This document shows, piece by piece, positions 8,237-14,960 of a DNA stretch of 38,316 bases (positions are counted from its first letter, which is position 1; each line of letters opens with the position of its first letter). The notes under the pieces are model-generated. The model was not told the origin of the DNA. It ran no database searches and saw nothing but the letters and a program-made list of their open reading frames with translations. Position numbers and translations under genes: made by a program. This DNA is from Geobacter sp. UBA5735 (GTDB taxonomy: Bacteria; Desulfobacterota; Desulfuromonadia; Geobacterales; Geobacteraceae), in the NCBI GenBank assembly GCA_002419385.1, contig DIFZ01000006.1, forward strand, positions 1 to 38,316, read 5' to 3'.

Positions 8237-8324
8237 ATGCCCTTTGCCTTTTGCCCTTTGCCTTTTGCCTTATCTTATGCCCTTTGCCCTTTGCCCTTTG
8301 CCCTTTGCCTTATGCCCTTTGCCC
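8237..8324. repeat. Heptanucleotide tandem repeat (GCCCTTT type)
   Basis: About twelve copies of a seven-base unit are arranged head to tail: mostly GCCCTTT, with GCCTTTT and GCCTTAT variants and one five-base interruption (CTTAT). This resembles the short tandem heptamers (STRR-like) scattered in some bacterial genomes. The array lies between the HAD phosphatase and yicC. It runs into the last codons and stop of the HAD gene. Copy number should vary between strains through slippage. Confidence 0.9.
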
Positions 8325-8969
8325 GAAGCACCCATCGTCGACGAATTTCAGCAACGCCTCGTGCCGGTCGATGCGTGCGACAGACGGCAGGTCTGACTTG
8401 TACGCCACGAAGGGGATCCCGGCAGCATCGGCGGCCCTGCAGTCAAGTTCGGAGTCGCCCACGAAAACCGCCTGTTCCGGCCCTATGCGGAAGTGATCCA
8501 GAATCTTCAGCAACGGTTCGGGATGGGGCTTTGGATTGCTGACTTTCGCAGCGGTCATGACGAAGCTGAAGTATTCGGCCAGGCCGAAATCCTCCAGGAG
8601 CATCTCCATGGAGGTGGAACGGTTGGTGCAAACGGCAAGATCGAACCTGCCGCGAAGCTTTGCAAGGGTTTCACGCAGCCCGTCTTCCATCCGCATGAAC
8701 GGCAGCAGTTCGCGGTAATCGATGGTAGCGGCGAACCTGAGCGCCTCATCCCCGCGCGGATCGCCGTTGAAAAGGGAGGCCAGCACATCCCTGCTGGAAT
8801 AGGTGTGAAGGAGCCTCATGGTATCCGCGTCGGAGCGGTCCAGGGGAGCCAGACCAAAGCGCTCGACCACCTTGGAGTAGAACGCGAAGTTCGCCTCGAT
8901 AGAATCGAACATCACGCCATCGCAATCGTAGATGACCGCCTTGAATCCGTTCAGAACATCATGGTTCAA
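8310..8969 (-). CDS. HAD-family phosphatase (phosphoglycolate phosphatase-like)
   Basis: This 219-residue haloacid dehalogenase-type phosphatase has motif I YDCDGVMFDS (nucleophile Asp15, acid/base Asp17), motif II in CTNRSTS, motif III Lys in SNPKPHPEP, and motif IV FVGDSELD. It resembles Gph/PGMB-type enzymes with a helical cap; the substrate is unknown. I place the start at a TTG (8969), because GAGGA lies just upstream and no ATG exists in frame near the family N-terminus. This TTG overlaps the stop of the HNH gene by four bases (TTGA), implying translational coupling. The last codons (QRA) and the stop are supplied by the neighbouring heptamer repeat. Confidence 0.85.
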   Translation of the reverse strand: MNHDVLNGFKAVIYDCDGVMFDSIEANFAFYSKVVERFGLAPLDRSDADTMRLLHTYSSRDVLASLFNGDPRGDEALRFAATIDYRELLPFMRMEDGLRETLAKLRGRFDLAVCTNRSTSMEMLLEDFGLAEYFSFVMTAAKVSNPKPHPEPLLKILDHFRIGPEQAVFVGDSELDCRAADAAGIPFVAYKSDLPSVARIDRHEALLKFVDDGCFGQRA

Positions 8970-9265
8970 TCTTGCTTCCTCACTGTCTCCAGATACGCCT
9001 GCCACTCGAGGGGAAGGAGGTATCCCTTTCTGCTGTTGCATTCCTTGCACGCCGGCACGACATTCCCCTGGGTGCTTCTCCCGCCGCGGATGATGGGTAC
9101 CAGGTGGTCCATGGTCAGTTCCCCCGGGGGAAAGGTGCCGCCGCAATAATGGCAGATTCCCCGGGCAATGCGGTTTTTCCACCACCGCGTCCGGCGGAGC
9201 TCCCGTGCCTTCTCTTTTTCCCGGCTGATTTCCTGCGTGGAGACTTCTATGATGAACTGACTCAC
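8966..9265 (-). CDS. Small HNH endonuclease-type protein
   Basis: This 99-residue protein carries a complete HNH/treble-clef motif: zinc cysteines Cys38/Cys41 and Cys73/Cys76, the catalytic pair Asp53-His54 (DHLVPIIRGG), Asn68, and CKECNSRKG. The family includes McrA-like and phage nucleases, and many small chromosomal members of unknown role. The N-terminal half is charged and basic (REKEKARELRR). It lies 7 bases after rnhA and overlaps the HAD gene, so it is in an operon with a DNA/RNA-hybrid nuclease and a phosphatase. A role in nucleic-acid repair or processing is inference only. Confidence 0.85.
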   Translation of the reverse strand: MSQFIIEVSTQEISREKEKARELRRTRWWKNRIARGICHYCGGTFPPGELTMDHLVPIIRGGRSTQGNVVPACKECNSRKGYLLPLEWQAYLETVRKQD

Positions 9266-9272
9266 GATTGCC

Positions 9273-9719
9273 TCACGCCCTGCCCTTGTTCAACATGGTC
9301 AGGATCGCCTGCCTGGCCAGTTCGTCGCACCGCTCGTTTTCCGGGTGGCCGTTGTGCCCCCGGATCCAGCCCCACTGAATCCGGTGGACACGGGACAGCT
9401 CGAGCAGGCGCTCCCAGAGGTCGCGATTGAGGACGTCCTCTTTCCTGCTGTTCTTCCAGCCCCTCTTCAGCCAGCCGTCCATCCACTCGGTCATGCCCTT
9501 CACCAGGTACTGGGAATCGGTGGTAATAAAGACGTCACACGGCCTCTTCAGGGATTCGAGCCCGACGATCGCCGCGGTCATCTCCATCCGGTTGTTCGTG
9601 GTCTCCAGCTCAGAGCCGGAAATTTCCTTTGTCTTCCCGCCGCAGCGCAGGATGCACCCGTACCCGCCGGGGCCGGGGTTGCCGCTGCAGGCCCCGTCGC
9701 TGAAAAGCTCAACCCTCAT
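9273..9719 (-). CDS. rnhA: Ribonuclease HI
   Basis: This enzyme degrades the RNA strand of RNA-DNA hybrids (R-loops, primers). The 148-residue protein has the complete catalytic set: Asp8 (LFSDGACSGNPGPGG), Glu46 (NNRMEM), Asp68 (TTDSQY) and Asp132 near the C-terminus, with the flexible HNGHPENERCD loop. I chose the ATG at 9719; a TTG two codons earlier is possible. The start overlaps the plsC stop by 11 bases, and the HNH gene follows 7 bases downstream. Confidence 0.95.
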   Translation of the reverse strand: MRVELFSDGACSGNPGPGGYGCILRCGGKTKEISGSELETTNNRMEMTAAIVGLESLKRPCDVFITTDSQYLVKGMTEWMDGWLKRGWKNSRKEDVLNRDLWERLLELSRVHRIQWGWIRGHNGHPENERCDELARQAILTMLNKGRA

Positions 9720-10362
9720 GGACAAACGCCTCTTCCCGCTTCAAGAGCCCTGCAATTGCATCCATGACCCGCCCAACGATCAGCACATGGGTTTCTTTGC
9801 AGTCCTCCCGCTGAAAAAGATCGGTAAAATCCAGCGGCGCGCCGAAAACGACCCGTCCCTCCTGGCCGGCGCCCGGAAAACGCCAGCGGTTCAGTCCGAT
9901 GAGCGCCGTGGGAATGACGGTCGGCCGGGTGTCGTAGATGATCTTGCCCACGCCCCGGTTCCCCTTGCCCAGCACACCGTGCCGGTTCCTGGTGCCTTCC
10001 GGGAAGAGCATCACCTTCTGGCTTGCCAGCAGTTCATTGATTGCCTTCCCTGCCCGCAAATCCCGCCCCCGGCGGACCGGGAAAGCTCCCCAGGAGCTGT
10101 AGAGCCAGCGCTGGAACGGCTTGCGGAACAGTTCCTCCTTTGCCGGCGCCCAGACCATCTGGAAGGGGAAACGCCGCACAAGTGCCCAGGGAAGAAAAAT
10201 CGTATCGTATGCCGAGATGTGGTTCGACGCCAGGAGGACTCCGCCGGACGGAGGTATCCCCTCATCGCCGATAATGCAGAAGTGATTGATTGTCGATGCA
10301 TAGAAACCAATGACGTTGGCGGAAAACGTCACCCAAAAACGGCGCAGGAATGATACCTTCAA
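9709..10362 (-). CDS. plsC: 1-acyl-sn-glycerol-3-phosphate acyltransferase (PlsC family)
   Basis: This 217-residue lysophosphatidate acyltransferase-type enzyme transfers an acyl group to glycerophospholipid precursors at the inner membrane. The catalytic HX4D motif is His48-Asp53 (SNHISAYD), the substrate-binding EGTR is at about 122-125 (LFPEGTRNR), and an N-terminal hydrophobic stretch would anchor it. It heads the minus-strand group plsC-rnhA-HNH-HAD and has a plausible promoter. Several PlsC paralogues usually exist per genome, so its precise acceptor is uncertain. Confidence 0.9.
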   Translation of the reverse strand: MKVSFLRRFWVTFSANVIGFYASTINHFCIIGDEGIPPSGGVLLASNHISAYDTIFLPWALVRRFPFQMVWAPAKEELFRKPFQRWLYSSWGAFPVRRGRDLRAGKAINELLASQKVMLFPEGTRNRHGVLGKGNRGVGKIIYDTRPTVIPTALIGLNRWRFPGAGQEGRVVFGAPLDFTDLFQREDCKETHVLIVGRVMDAIAGLLKREEAFVHEG

Positions 10363-10395
10363 AAAAACCTCGAAAAGGGATGAGATAATTTTCTA

Positions 10396-10424
10396 TATAT
10401 AGCATTTTCGAAAGACTGCGGCAA
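10396..10424 (-). promoter_or_regulatory. Predicted promoter of plsC group
   Basis: On the minus strand, TTGCCG (10424-10419) and TATATA (10401-10396) are 17 bases apart, in a locally AT-rich stretch about 35 bases before the plsC start. Each box matches four of six consensus bases. Confidence 0.45.
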
Positions 10425-10464
10425 CCACTTCATGAACCTGCGGTTTTTTCCCTGCCGGGAGCTC

Positions 10465-11478
10465 TCACTCCCACACCCCATCGATTGCATGACCGCATGC
10501 AGAACAGGTCCCGTTTCGCAGGGAGCAGGACGCAATGGCATAGCCAAAGCGCTTGATGACCGGCTCACGGCACGAGGGGCAGAACGTATGTTCCCCGCCT
10601 TCGCCTGGCACGTTCCCCTCGTAGACATACGCGAGGCCGGCGGCAATACCGATCTCACGGGCTCGTCTCACGGTAGCTACGGGGGTGGGCCGCAAATCGG
10701 CAAACCTGTAGGCGGGGTGGAACCTGGACACGTGCCAGGGAGTAGCAACCCCGACCTCATCGGCAATGAACCGCGCGATCGCTTGCAGCTCTTCGTCGGA
10801 GTCATTGTACCCGGGAATGACCAGTGTCGTCACTTCTGTCCAGATGCCATGCCGCTTGTACGTCTTGATGGAGTCCAGCACCTCGTCCAGGGAAGCAGAG
10901 ACCACATCACGGTAAAACCCCGGCGTGAATCCCTTGAGATCGATATTGGCAGCGTCAAGGTAGGGGCGTATGAAGGCAAGGGCCTCTTCGGTGATGTAAC
11001 CGTTCGTGACGAAAATGTTCCGCAAACCTGCGCGGTGAGCCAGCACAGCGGTATCATACGCATATTCGTAAAATACTGTCGGTTCTGTATAGGTGTAGGA
11101 TATGGAAGAACATCCGGCCGCAAGCGCCTGGGCAACGATCTTTTCCGGGGCCAGGTCCCAGCCCGGGACGGATCCCCCTCCCTGCACCGCATGGGCGATA
11201 CCGTAGTTCTGACAGTGCAGGCAGCGGAAATTGCACCCTGCCGTTGCCACGGAATAGGAGCTGCTGCCAGGGAGAAAATGGAACAGGGGCTTTTTCTCGA
11301 CCGGATCGACCTGCTGTGCAACAGCCTTGCCGTATACCAGCGAAATCAGGATCCCTCCCCTGTTTTCACGAACACCGCACCGGCCGCGCTGCCCGTCCTT
11401 GATCACGCAGCGGAACCGGCACAGTACGCAGCGGACCCGGGAACAGTCTGCCTTCTCGTAAAACAGCGCTTCCTTCAT
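10465..11478 (-). CDS. amrS: AmmeMemoRadiSam-system radical SAM protein
   Basis: This 337-residue radical SAM protein belongs to the PflA-like group of the AmmeMemoRadiSam system. The 4Fe-4S triad is Cys82, Cys86 and Cys89 (GCNFRCLHCQNYG). The N-terminal segment is cysteine-rich (Cys12, 17, 20, 24, 34) and the C-terminus has another Cys-x-x-Cys pair set (CPSC, CSACG), which may bind further metal. The system is named for co-occurrence with AMMECR1 and Memo domain proteins; its reaction is not established. Neither partner is encoded next to it here. The ATG at 11478 has an ideal site (AAAGGAGG); upstream in-frame codons lie within the promoter. It has its own promoter and diverges from the coiled-coil gene. 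Confidence 0.9.
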   Translation of the reverse strand: MKEALFYEKADCSRVRCVLCRFRCVIKDGQRGRCGVRENRGGILISLVYGKAVAQQVDPVEKKPLFHFLPGSSSYSVATAGCNFRCLHCQNYGIAHAVQGGGSVPGWDLAPEKIVAQALAAGCSSISYTYTEPTVFYEYAYDTAVLAHRAGLRNIFVTNGYITEEALAFIRPYLDAANIDLKGFTPGFYRDVVSASLDEVLDSIKTYKRHGIWTEVTTLVIPGYNDSDEELQAIARFIADEVGVATPWHVSRFHPAYRFADLRPTPVATVRRAREIGIAAGLAYVYEGNVPGEGGEHTFCPSCREPVIKRFGYAIASCSLRNGTCSACGHAIDGVWE

Positions 11479-11503
11479 GGCCACCTCCTTTCCGGCACGG
11501 CAA

Positions 11504-11531
11504 ATTATACCAGATTTCAACAGGATAGCAA
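11504..11531 (-). promoter_or_regulatory. Predicted promoter of amrS
   Basis: On the minus strand, TTGCTA (11531-11526) and a perfect TATAAT (11509-11504) are separated by 16 bases. Transcription would start a few bases before the ribosome site, leaving a very short leader. Confidence 0.6.
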
Positions 11532-11533
11532 CC

Positions 11534-11562
11534 TTGACAAAAATTAACCCATTTACTAGAGT
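11534..11562 (+). promoter_or_regulatory. Predicted promoter of the coiled-coil gene
   Basis: A perfect TTGACA (11534-11539) and TAGAGT (11557-11562) are 17 bases apart. The boxes point away from the amrS promoter, whose -35 box ends only two bases earlier. The two polymerases would therefore compete for overlapping DNA. Confidence 0.6.
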
Positions 11563-11609
11563 ATAGTTATGAACTGTTCAGCCCCGTTGCAACAAGGGGG
11601 TGACGCACT

Positions 11610-11861
11610 ATGAAAACCATAGACATTGATGTATTCGCACAGTACAAGAAAAAAATTGCGGATCTCGAAAAAGAAAACAAAGAATTGCGCACGGAGAACG
11701 CCGATCTTGCCCAACGGCTCACCGAGCTTCACGGTGAATATCTCCTTCTCCGTTACCAGTTCAAGGGATTGCCAAGTCCCGCAGAGTTTCTGAAACTGCG
11801 GCAGGAGATGCAGACCCTGAAGAAGGAATTGCGGCAGCGCGGCTGGAAGGATCTCGTCTGA
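11610..11861 (+). CDS. Small coiled-coil protein of unknown function
   Basis: I do not recognise a named family. The 83-residue protein is highly charged and has heptad-like spacing of Leu/Ile from about residue 12 to 50 (KKKIADLEKENKELRTENAD), predicting a leucine-zipper-like coiled coil. A proline break (KGLPSP) and a second helical, basic segment ending GWKDLV follow. It has no signal peptide or membrane segment. The ribosome site (AAGGGGGTG) and the upstream promoter support a real gene. It could be a dimerising adaptor or DUF-type regulator; no function is shown. Confidence 0.75.
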   Translation: MKTIDIDVFAQYKKKIADLEKENKELRTENADLAQRLTELHGEYLLLRYQFKGLPSPAEFLKLRQEMQTLKKELRQRGWKDLV

Positions 11862-11904
11862 GAAGATGCCGGCGTGACCATTTTTTTGGAAAGGATACCC
11901 TTTC

Positions 11905-12081
11905 GTGAGTATCGCCGGCATTCTGCCGGGAGCACTCGTTGGCGGGTTACTGTAGGCATCTCCAGATGCTGTTGCCGGCGCTCTGCTGGACAACCTGGTC
12001 TGGAGCACCCTGTATCTCCGCTCACGGCTTGCAGTCCTGGAAAGGATTTCAGGAGTACCGGACGCGCCGCGGGTCCGGTAG
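11905..12081 (+). pseudogene. Possible decayed small gene interrupted by an amber codon
   Basis: A GTG at 11905, with AAAGGA about nine bases upstream, opens a frame that reads plausibly as a hydrophobic segment followed by GALLDNLVWSTLYLRSRL. It is broken by TAG at 11953-11955 and again by TAG at 12079-12081. Beyond the second TAG the same frame gives GNCPQCNSQLSLIRKG, a CPxC zinc-knuckle-like piece, before a TAA at 12175 inside the msrA start region. A 9-base inverted repeat (11866-11874 with 11913-11921) brackets the supposed start. I cannot name the product. A relic of a small gene and a chance open frame both remain possible. Confidence 0.3.
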
Positions 12082-12143
12082 CAGGCAGGTAATTGTCCGC
12101 AATGCAACAGTCAGCTCTCACTGATCCGCAAAGGGAGGAACCA

Positions 12144-12794
12144 ATGTCGCCTGCCAACACGGTTAATCGAGCGGTAAATCTATTGTCCTTGGTAGTAGCC
12201 GCAGTTGTCCTGCTGCTGATGCCAGCATCACCCGATGCGGCGGAACCGGGAGGGTTCGGCCGATTGGAGACAGCCATATTTGCCGGGGGATGCTTCTGGT
12301 GCATGCAGCCACCCTTCGATATCCTCAAGGGCGTTGCATCGACCACTGCGGGCTACACCGGCGGCGGAAAAGCGAGCCCGACTTACGAGGAGGTTTCCGC
12401 CGGCGGCACCGGGCACGCTGAAGCGGTCCGCATACTTTTCGACCCGAAGGTTATCAGCTATTCACGCCTTCTGGAGGTCTTCTGGCACAACATAGACCCT
12501 GCCACCCCGGACCGGCAGTTCTGCGACACGGGAAACCAGTACCGTTCAGCCATATTCTATGTGGGCGAAACCCAGAAACGGCTGGCCCACCAGTCGAAAC
12601 AGGCGCTGGAGAAGGGGAAACCCTTCAAAGAACCGGTATTCACCGAGATAAACGCCGCGGGAGCGTTCTATCCGGCTGAAGAATACCATCAGAACTACTA
12701 CAAAAAGAATCCGTTGAGGTATAAGATCTACCGCTATAATTGCGGCAGGGACAAACGACTGCGCGAACTCTGGGGTCCCCGGGCAGGGAACTGA
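12144..12794 (+). CDS. msrA: Exported peptide methionine sulfoxide reductase MsrA
   Basis: This enzyme reduces methionine-S-sulfoxide in proteins. The mature domain has the active-site GGCFWC (Cys50, with a second Cys at 53), GYTGGG, the TYEEV segment bearing the catalytic Glu, GTGHAEAV and NQYRSAIFY. A C-terminal Cys (YNCGRD) is a likely resolving residue. Residues 1-33 form a hydrophobic export signal, so it should repair periplasmic or envelope proteins. The ATG at 12144 has an ideal GGGAGG site; the in-frame codon further upstream lacks one. The residue four after the catalytic Cys region (CFWCMQ) is Gln where many relatives have Glu. Length is 216 residues. Confidence 0.95.
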   Translation: MSPANTVNRAVNLLSLVVAAVVLLLMPASPDAAEPGGFGRLETAIFAGGCFWCMQPPFDILKGVASTTAGYTGGGKASPTYEEVSAGGTGHAEAVRILFDPKVISYSRLLEVFWHNIDPATPDRQFCDTGNQYRSAIFYVGETQKRLAHQSKQALEKGKPFKEPVFTEINAAGAFYPAEEYHQNYYKKNPLRYKIYRYNCGRDKRLRELWGPRAGN

Positions 12795-12890
12795 CAACCC
12801 CTCAGGGAAACGAGGCAACCGACGCATTCCGCGGACAATCGACCAATGGGGCCGCCATAACGTCCGTGCCCATACCGATTGAAAATAAAG

Positions 12891-12926
12891 AAACGGGTGC
12901 CCTCCCCGGAAGGTGGGCGCCCGTTT
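12891..12926. terminator. Bidirectional terminator between msrA and the chemoreceptor
   Basis: AAACGGGTGCCC (12891-12902) pairs with GGGCGCCCGTTT (12915-12926) with a single G-T wobble. Runs of A and T on either side let it serve both convergent genes. Confidence 0.8.
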
Positions 12927-12977
12927 TCAGCACGCGGTAGCGTTTCAGTGCTCTTGCTGCCCGAAAGGCAGGCAGCT

Positions 12978-14582
12978 TCAGGACGCCAGCCTGAATCGGC
13001 TCACAATGTTCCTCAGTTCTTCGGCCATGGTCACCAGGTCCTCGGCAGCGGTGGCAGAGTCCTTGGCGACTTCTGCGGTCCCCTGGATCACTTCGGTTAT
13101 CTGCTGGATGTTATTGCTGATCTCGTTGGTGGTAACCGTCTGCTCCTCGGTGGCGGTGGCAATCTGGTTCACCTGCATGCTCACCGCATTGATCTGCTCG
13201 AGTATGTCCTCCAGCGCGTTCCCGGATTTGGCGGCTTCGGCAGTCCCGCGCTCCACTTCGTTGACACCTTCCTCCATTGAGGTCACCGCTTCGCGGGTCT
13301 GCTGCTGGATGGATTTTATCATGGCGCCGATTTCCTTGGTGGCCTTGGTGGTCCGCTCTGCCAGCGCCCTCACCTCATCGGCGACCACGGCAAATCCCCG
13401 GCCCTGCTCACCGGCACGGGCCGCCTCGATGGCAGCGTTCAGGGCCAAGAGGTTCGTCTGGTCGGCGATATCCTCGATGGTCCCGACAATCTCGCCGATC
13501 TGGTCAGACTGCGAACCAAGGTTTTCAACGGTCCGCGCCGACTCCTTGACCCTTTCAGCGATGGTGCTCATGACGGAAATCGTCTCCTGCACCACGGCAG
13601 AACCGGCCAGGGCCGAGTCGTTGGCTCTCTGGGAACCGTCGGCGGCCAGGGCGCAGTTCTGTGCCACGTCATTGGAGGTTGCAGCCATCTCTTCGCTTGC
13701 AACCGCGACCGTTGCCGTCTGCGCCGCGATATTGTCCGCATTGCTGGCCATGAAGCCGGAAGTGGATGAAAGGACCCCGCCCGAACCGGTCAGCTTTTCG
13801 GCAGACTCAGAAATGGTCGAAATGATACCGGCCAGCTTTTCCATAAAGCCGTTGAAAGCCCGGCACATTTCCCCGATTTCGTCGTTACGCACGTATGCAA
13901 GGCGCCTGCTCAGGTCACCTTCGTCCTGGGCGGTCACCAGTGCGTCATGCATGTCGTTGAGAGGAAGGAAGAGCCGGTGGACGGACAGCCGGATGATCAC
14001 GACGGCCAATCCAAGCAGCAGGCCGGCGATACCGATGATAATCCACGTGAGCGTTTTGAACCCGGCAAGGAATTCAGCCTTGGGCACTCCGGCGAACAGC
14101 ACGCCGATCGTTTGGCCCTGGGCATTCTTGATCGGATCATAGGCAGCAAAATAGGGTTTGCCCAGAATGTCCACCTCTCCCCGGTACGAAGTCCCCTTCT
14201 TCAGCACGGCCTCATGCGCCGGCCCCTGCAACCTGGTGCCGACAGCGCGGGAACCGTCTTCCTTCAGTACATTGGTGGAAACCCGCACATCACCCTGGAA
14301 AACCGTGGCCACACCGCCGCACAATTCCTTGACACGGTCCGGGAGAGAGGAATCTCCGTTTATGACGAAATCCCCCACTGCCAGCTTGCCGTTGACGACC
14401 TTGAAATCGCTGCCCTTCTGGCCGAGCAGGTACCAGAACGTTTTCAGACGGCTGTCCTGGTTGAGGCCTGCCCGGTGCTTGAGTTCACTGTTGAATTTCC
14501 ACAGGCAGACTGCAGTAATGACCGAAATGGCCACTGCCATGATAAGAACCGTTACCAGGACGAATTTTGTTCTGATCTTCAT
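12978..14582 (-). CDS. Methyl-accepting chemotaxis protein with a periplasmic Cache domain
   Basis: This 534-residue chemoreceptor has a first membrane segment at 8-28 and a periplasmic Cache-type ligand domain at about 31-175. The second membrane segment is about 178-200, HAMP about 200-255, and the cytoplasmic signalling domain ends near 530. The kinase-interacting tip is GEQGRGFAVVADEVRALAER (391-410). The ligand domain carries the GKPYFAAYDP and GVLFAGVPK pattern of the Cache_3-Cache_2 family, which often senses organic acids; the ligand is unknown. No C-terminal CheR/CheB-binding pentapeptide is seen. I chose the ATG at 14582 for its GGGAGG site. No che genes are adjacent. Confidence 0.93.
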   Translation of the reverse strand: MKIRTKFVLVTVLIMAVAISVITAVCLWKFNSELKHRAGLNQDSRLKTFWYLLGQKGSDFKVVNGKLAVGDFVINGDSSLPDRVKELCGGVATVFQGDVRVSTNVLKEDGSRAVGTRLQGPAHEAVLKKGTSYRGEVDILGKPYFAAYDPIKNAQGQTIGVLFAGVPKAEFLAGFKTLTWIIIGIAGLLLGLAVVIIRLSVHRLFLPLNDMHDALVTAQDEGDLSRRLAYVRNDEIGEMCRAFNGFMEKLAGIISTISESAEKLTGSGGVLSSTSGFMASNADNIAAQTATVAVASEEMAATSNDVAQNCALAADGSQRANDSALAGSAVVQETISVMSTIAERVKESARTVENLGSQSDQIGEIVGTIEDIADQTNLLALNAAIEAARAGEQGRGFAVVADEVRALAERTTKATKEIGAMIKSIQQQTREAVTSMEEGVNEVERGTAEAAKSGNALEDILEQINAVSMQVNQIATATEEQTVTTNEISNNIQQITEVIQGTAEVAKDSATAAEDLVTMAEELRNIVSRFRLAS

Positions 14583-14960
14583 CACAAGACCTCCCATTAT
14601 CCAGCTTATTGACATGCCCAACCAGAGACTCCGCTGTAACCACGACAAATCCCGTGAACTCTGATCGTTTCATCAGGGCAACCGCAGTGCGCCCTTGCCT
14701 CGAAGATTCATGGAGTGACGGTGTATGTCCGCAGCCAATTCTGGAGCTTCTGGTGTTTTTATGTATTATCGGAAAACAGCGCACAAACTTTAGCAGGCAG
14801 TTTAATTTCGAGATTATGGGTATACCTGATCAGGTGGGTAGATGATTCAGGGGGCAGGAAGATTGTCGCCAAACCGGCAACTGATGCAACGGGCGGGAAA
14901 GGGACGAAAACGAACGGCCCGGGGAGAGCCGCTTCCGGCTGGACCACACTGCGTGGGTTA
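14583..14960. other. Gene-free stretch between rodA and the chemoreceptor
   Basis: I see no gene in these 378 bases. They hold a perfect 12-base palindrome (ACCTGATCAGGT, 14824-14835) that could be an operator for the chemoreceptor gene, and a small AGCCG/CGGCT hairpin near 14930 after the rodA stop. The middle (14750-14830) is relatively AT-rich. No clear promoter could be fixed. Confidence 0.45.

Noticed and set aside
8237..8324. CRISPR-like array
   Set aside because: The units are seven bases, contiguous and without spacers. It is a simple tandem repeat.
11953..12081. TAG codons as pyrrolysine or another recoded amino acid
   Set aside because: There is no pyl gene, PYLIS-like structure or known precedent here, and the frame may not be coding. 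A decayed gene is simpler.
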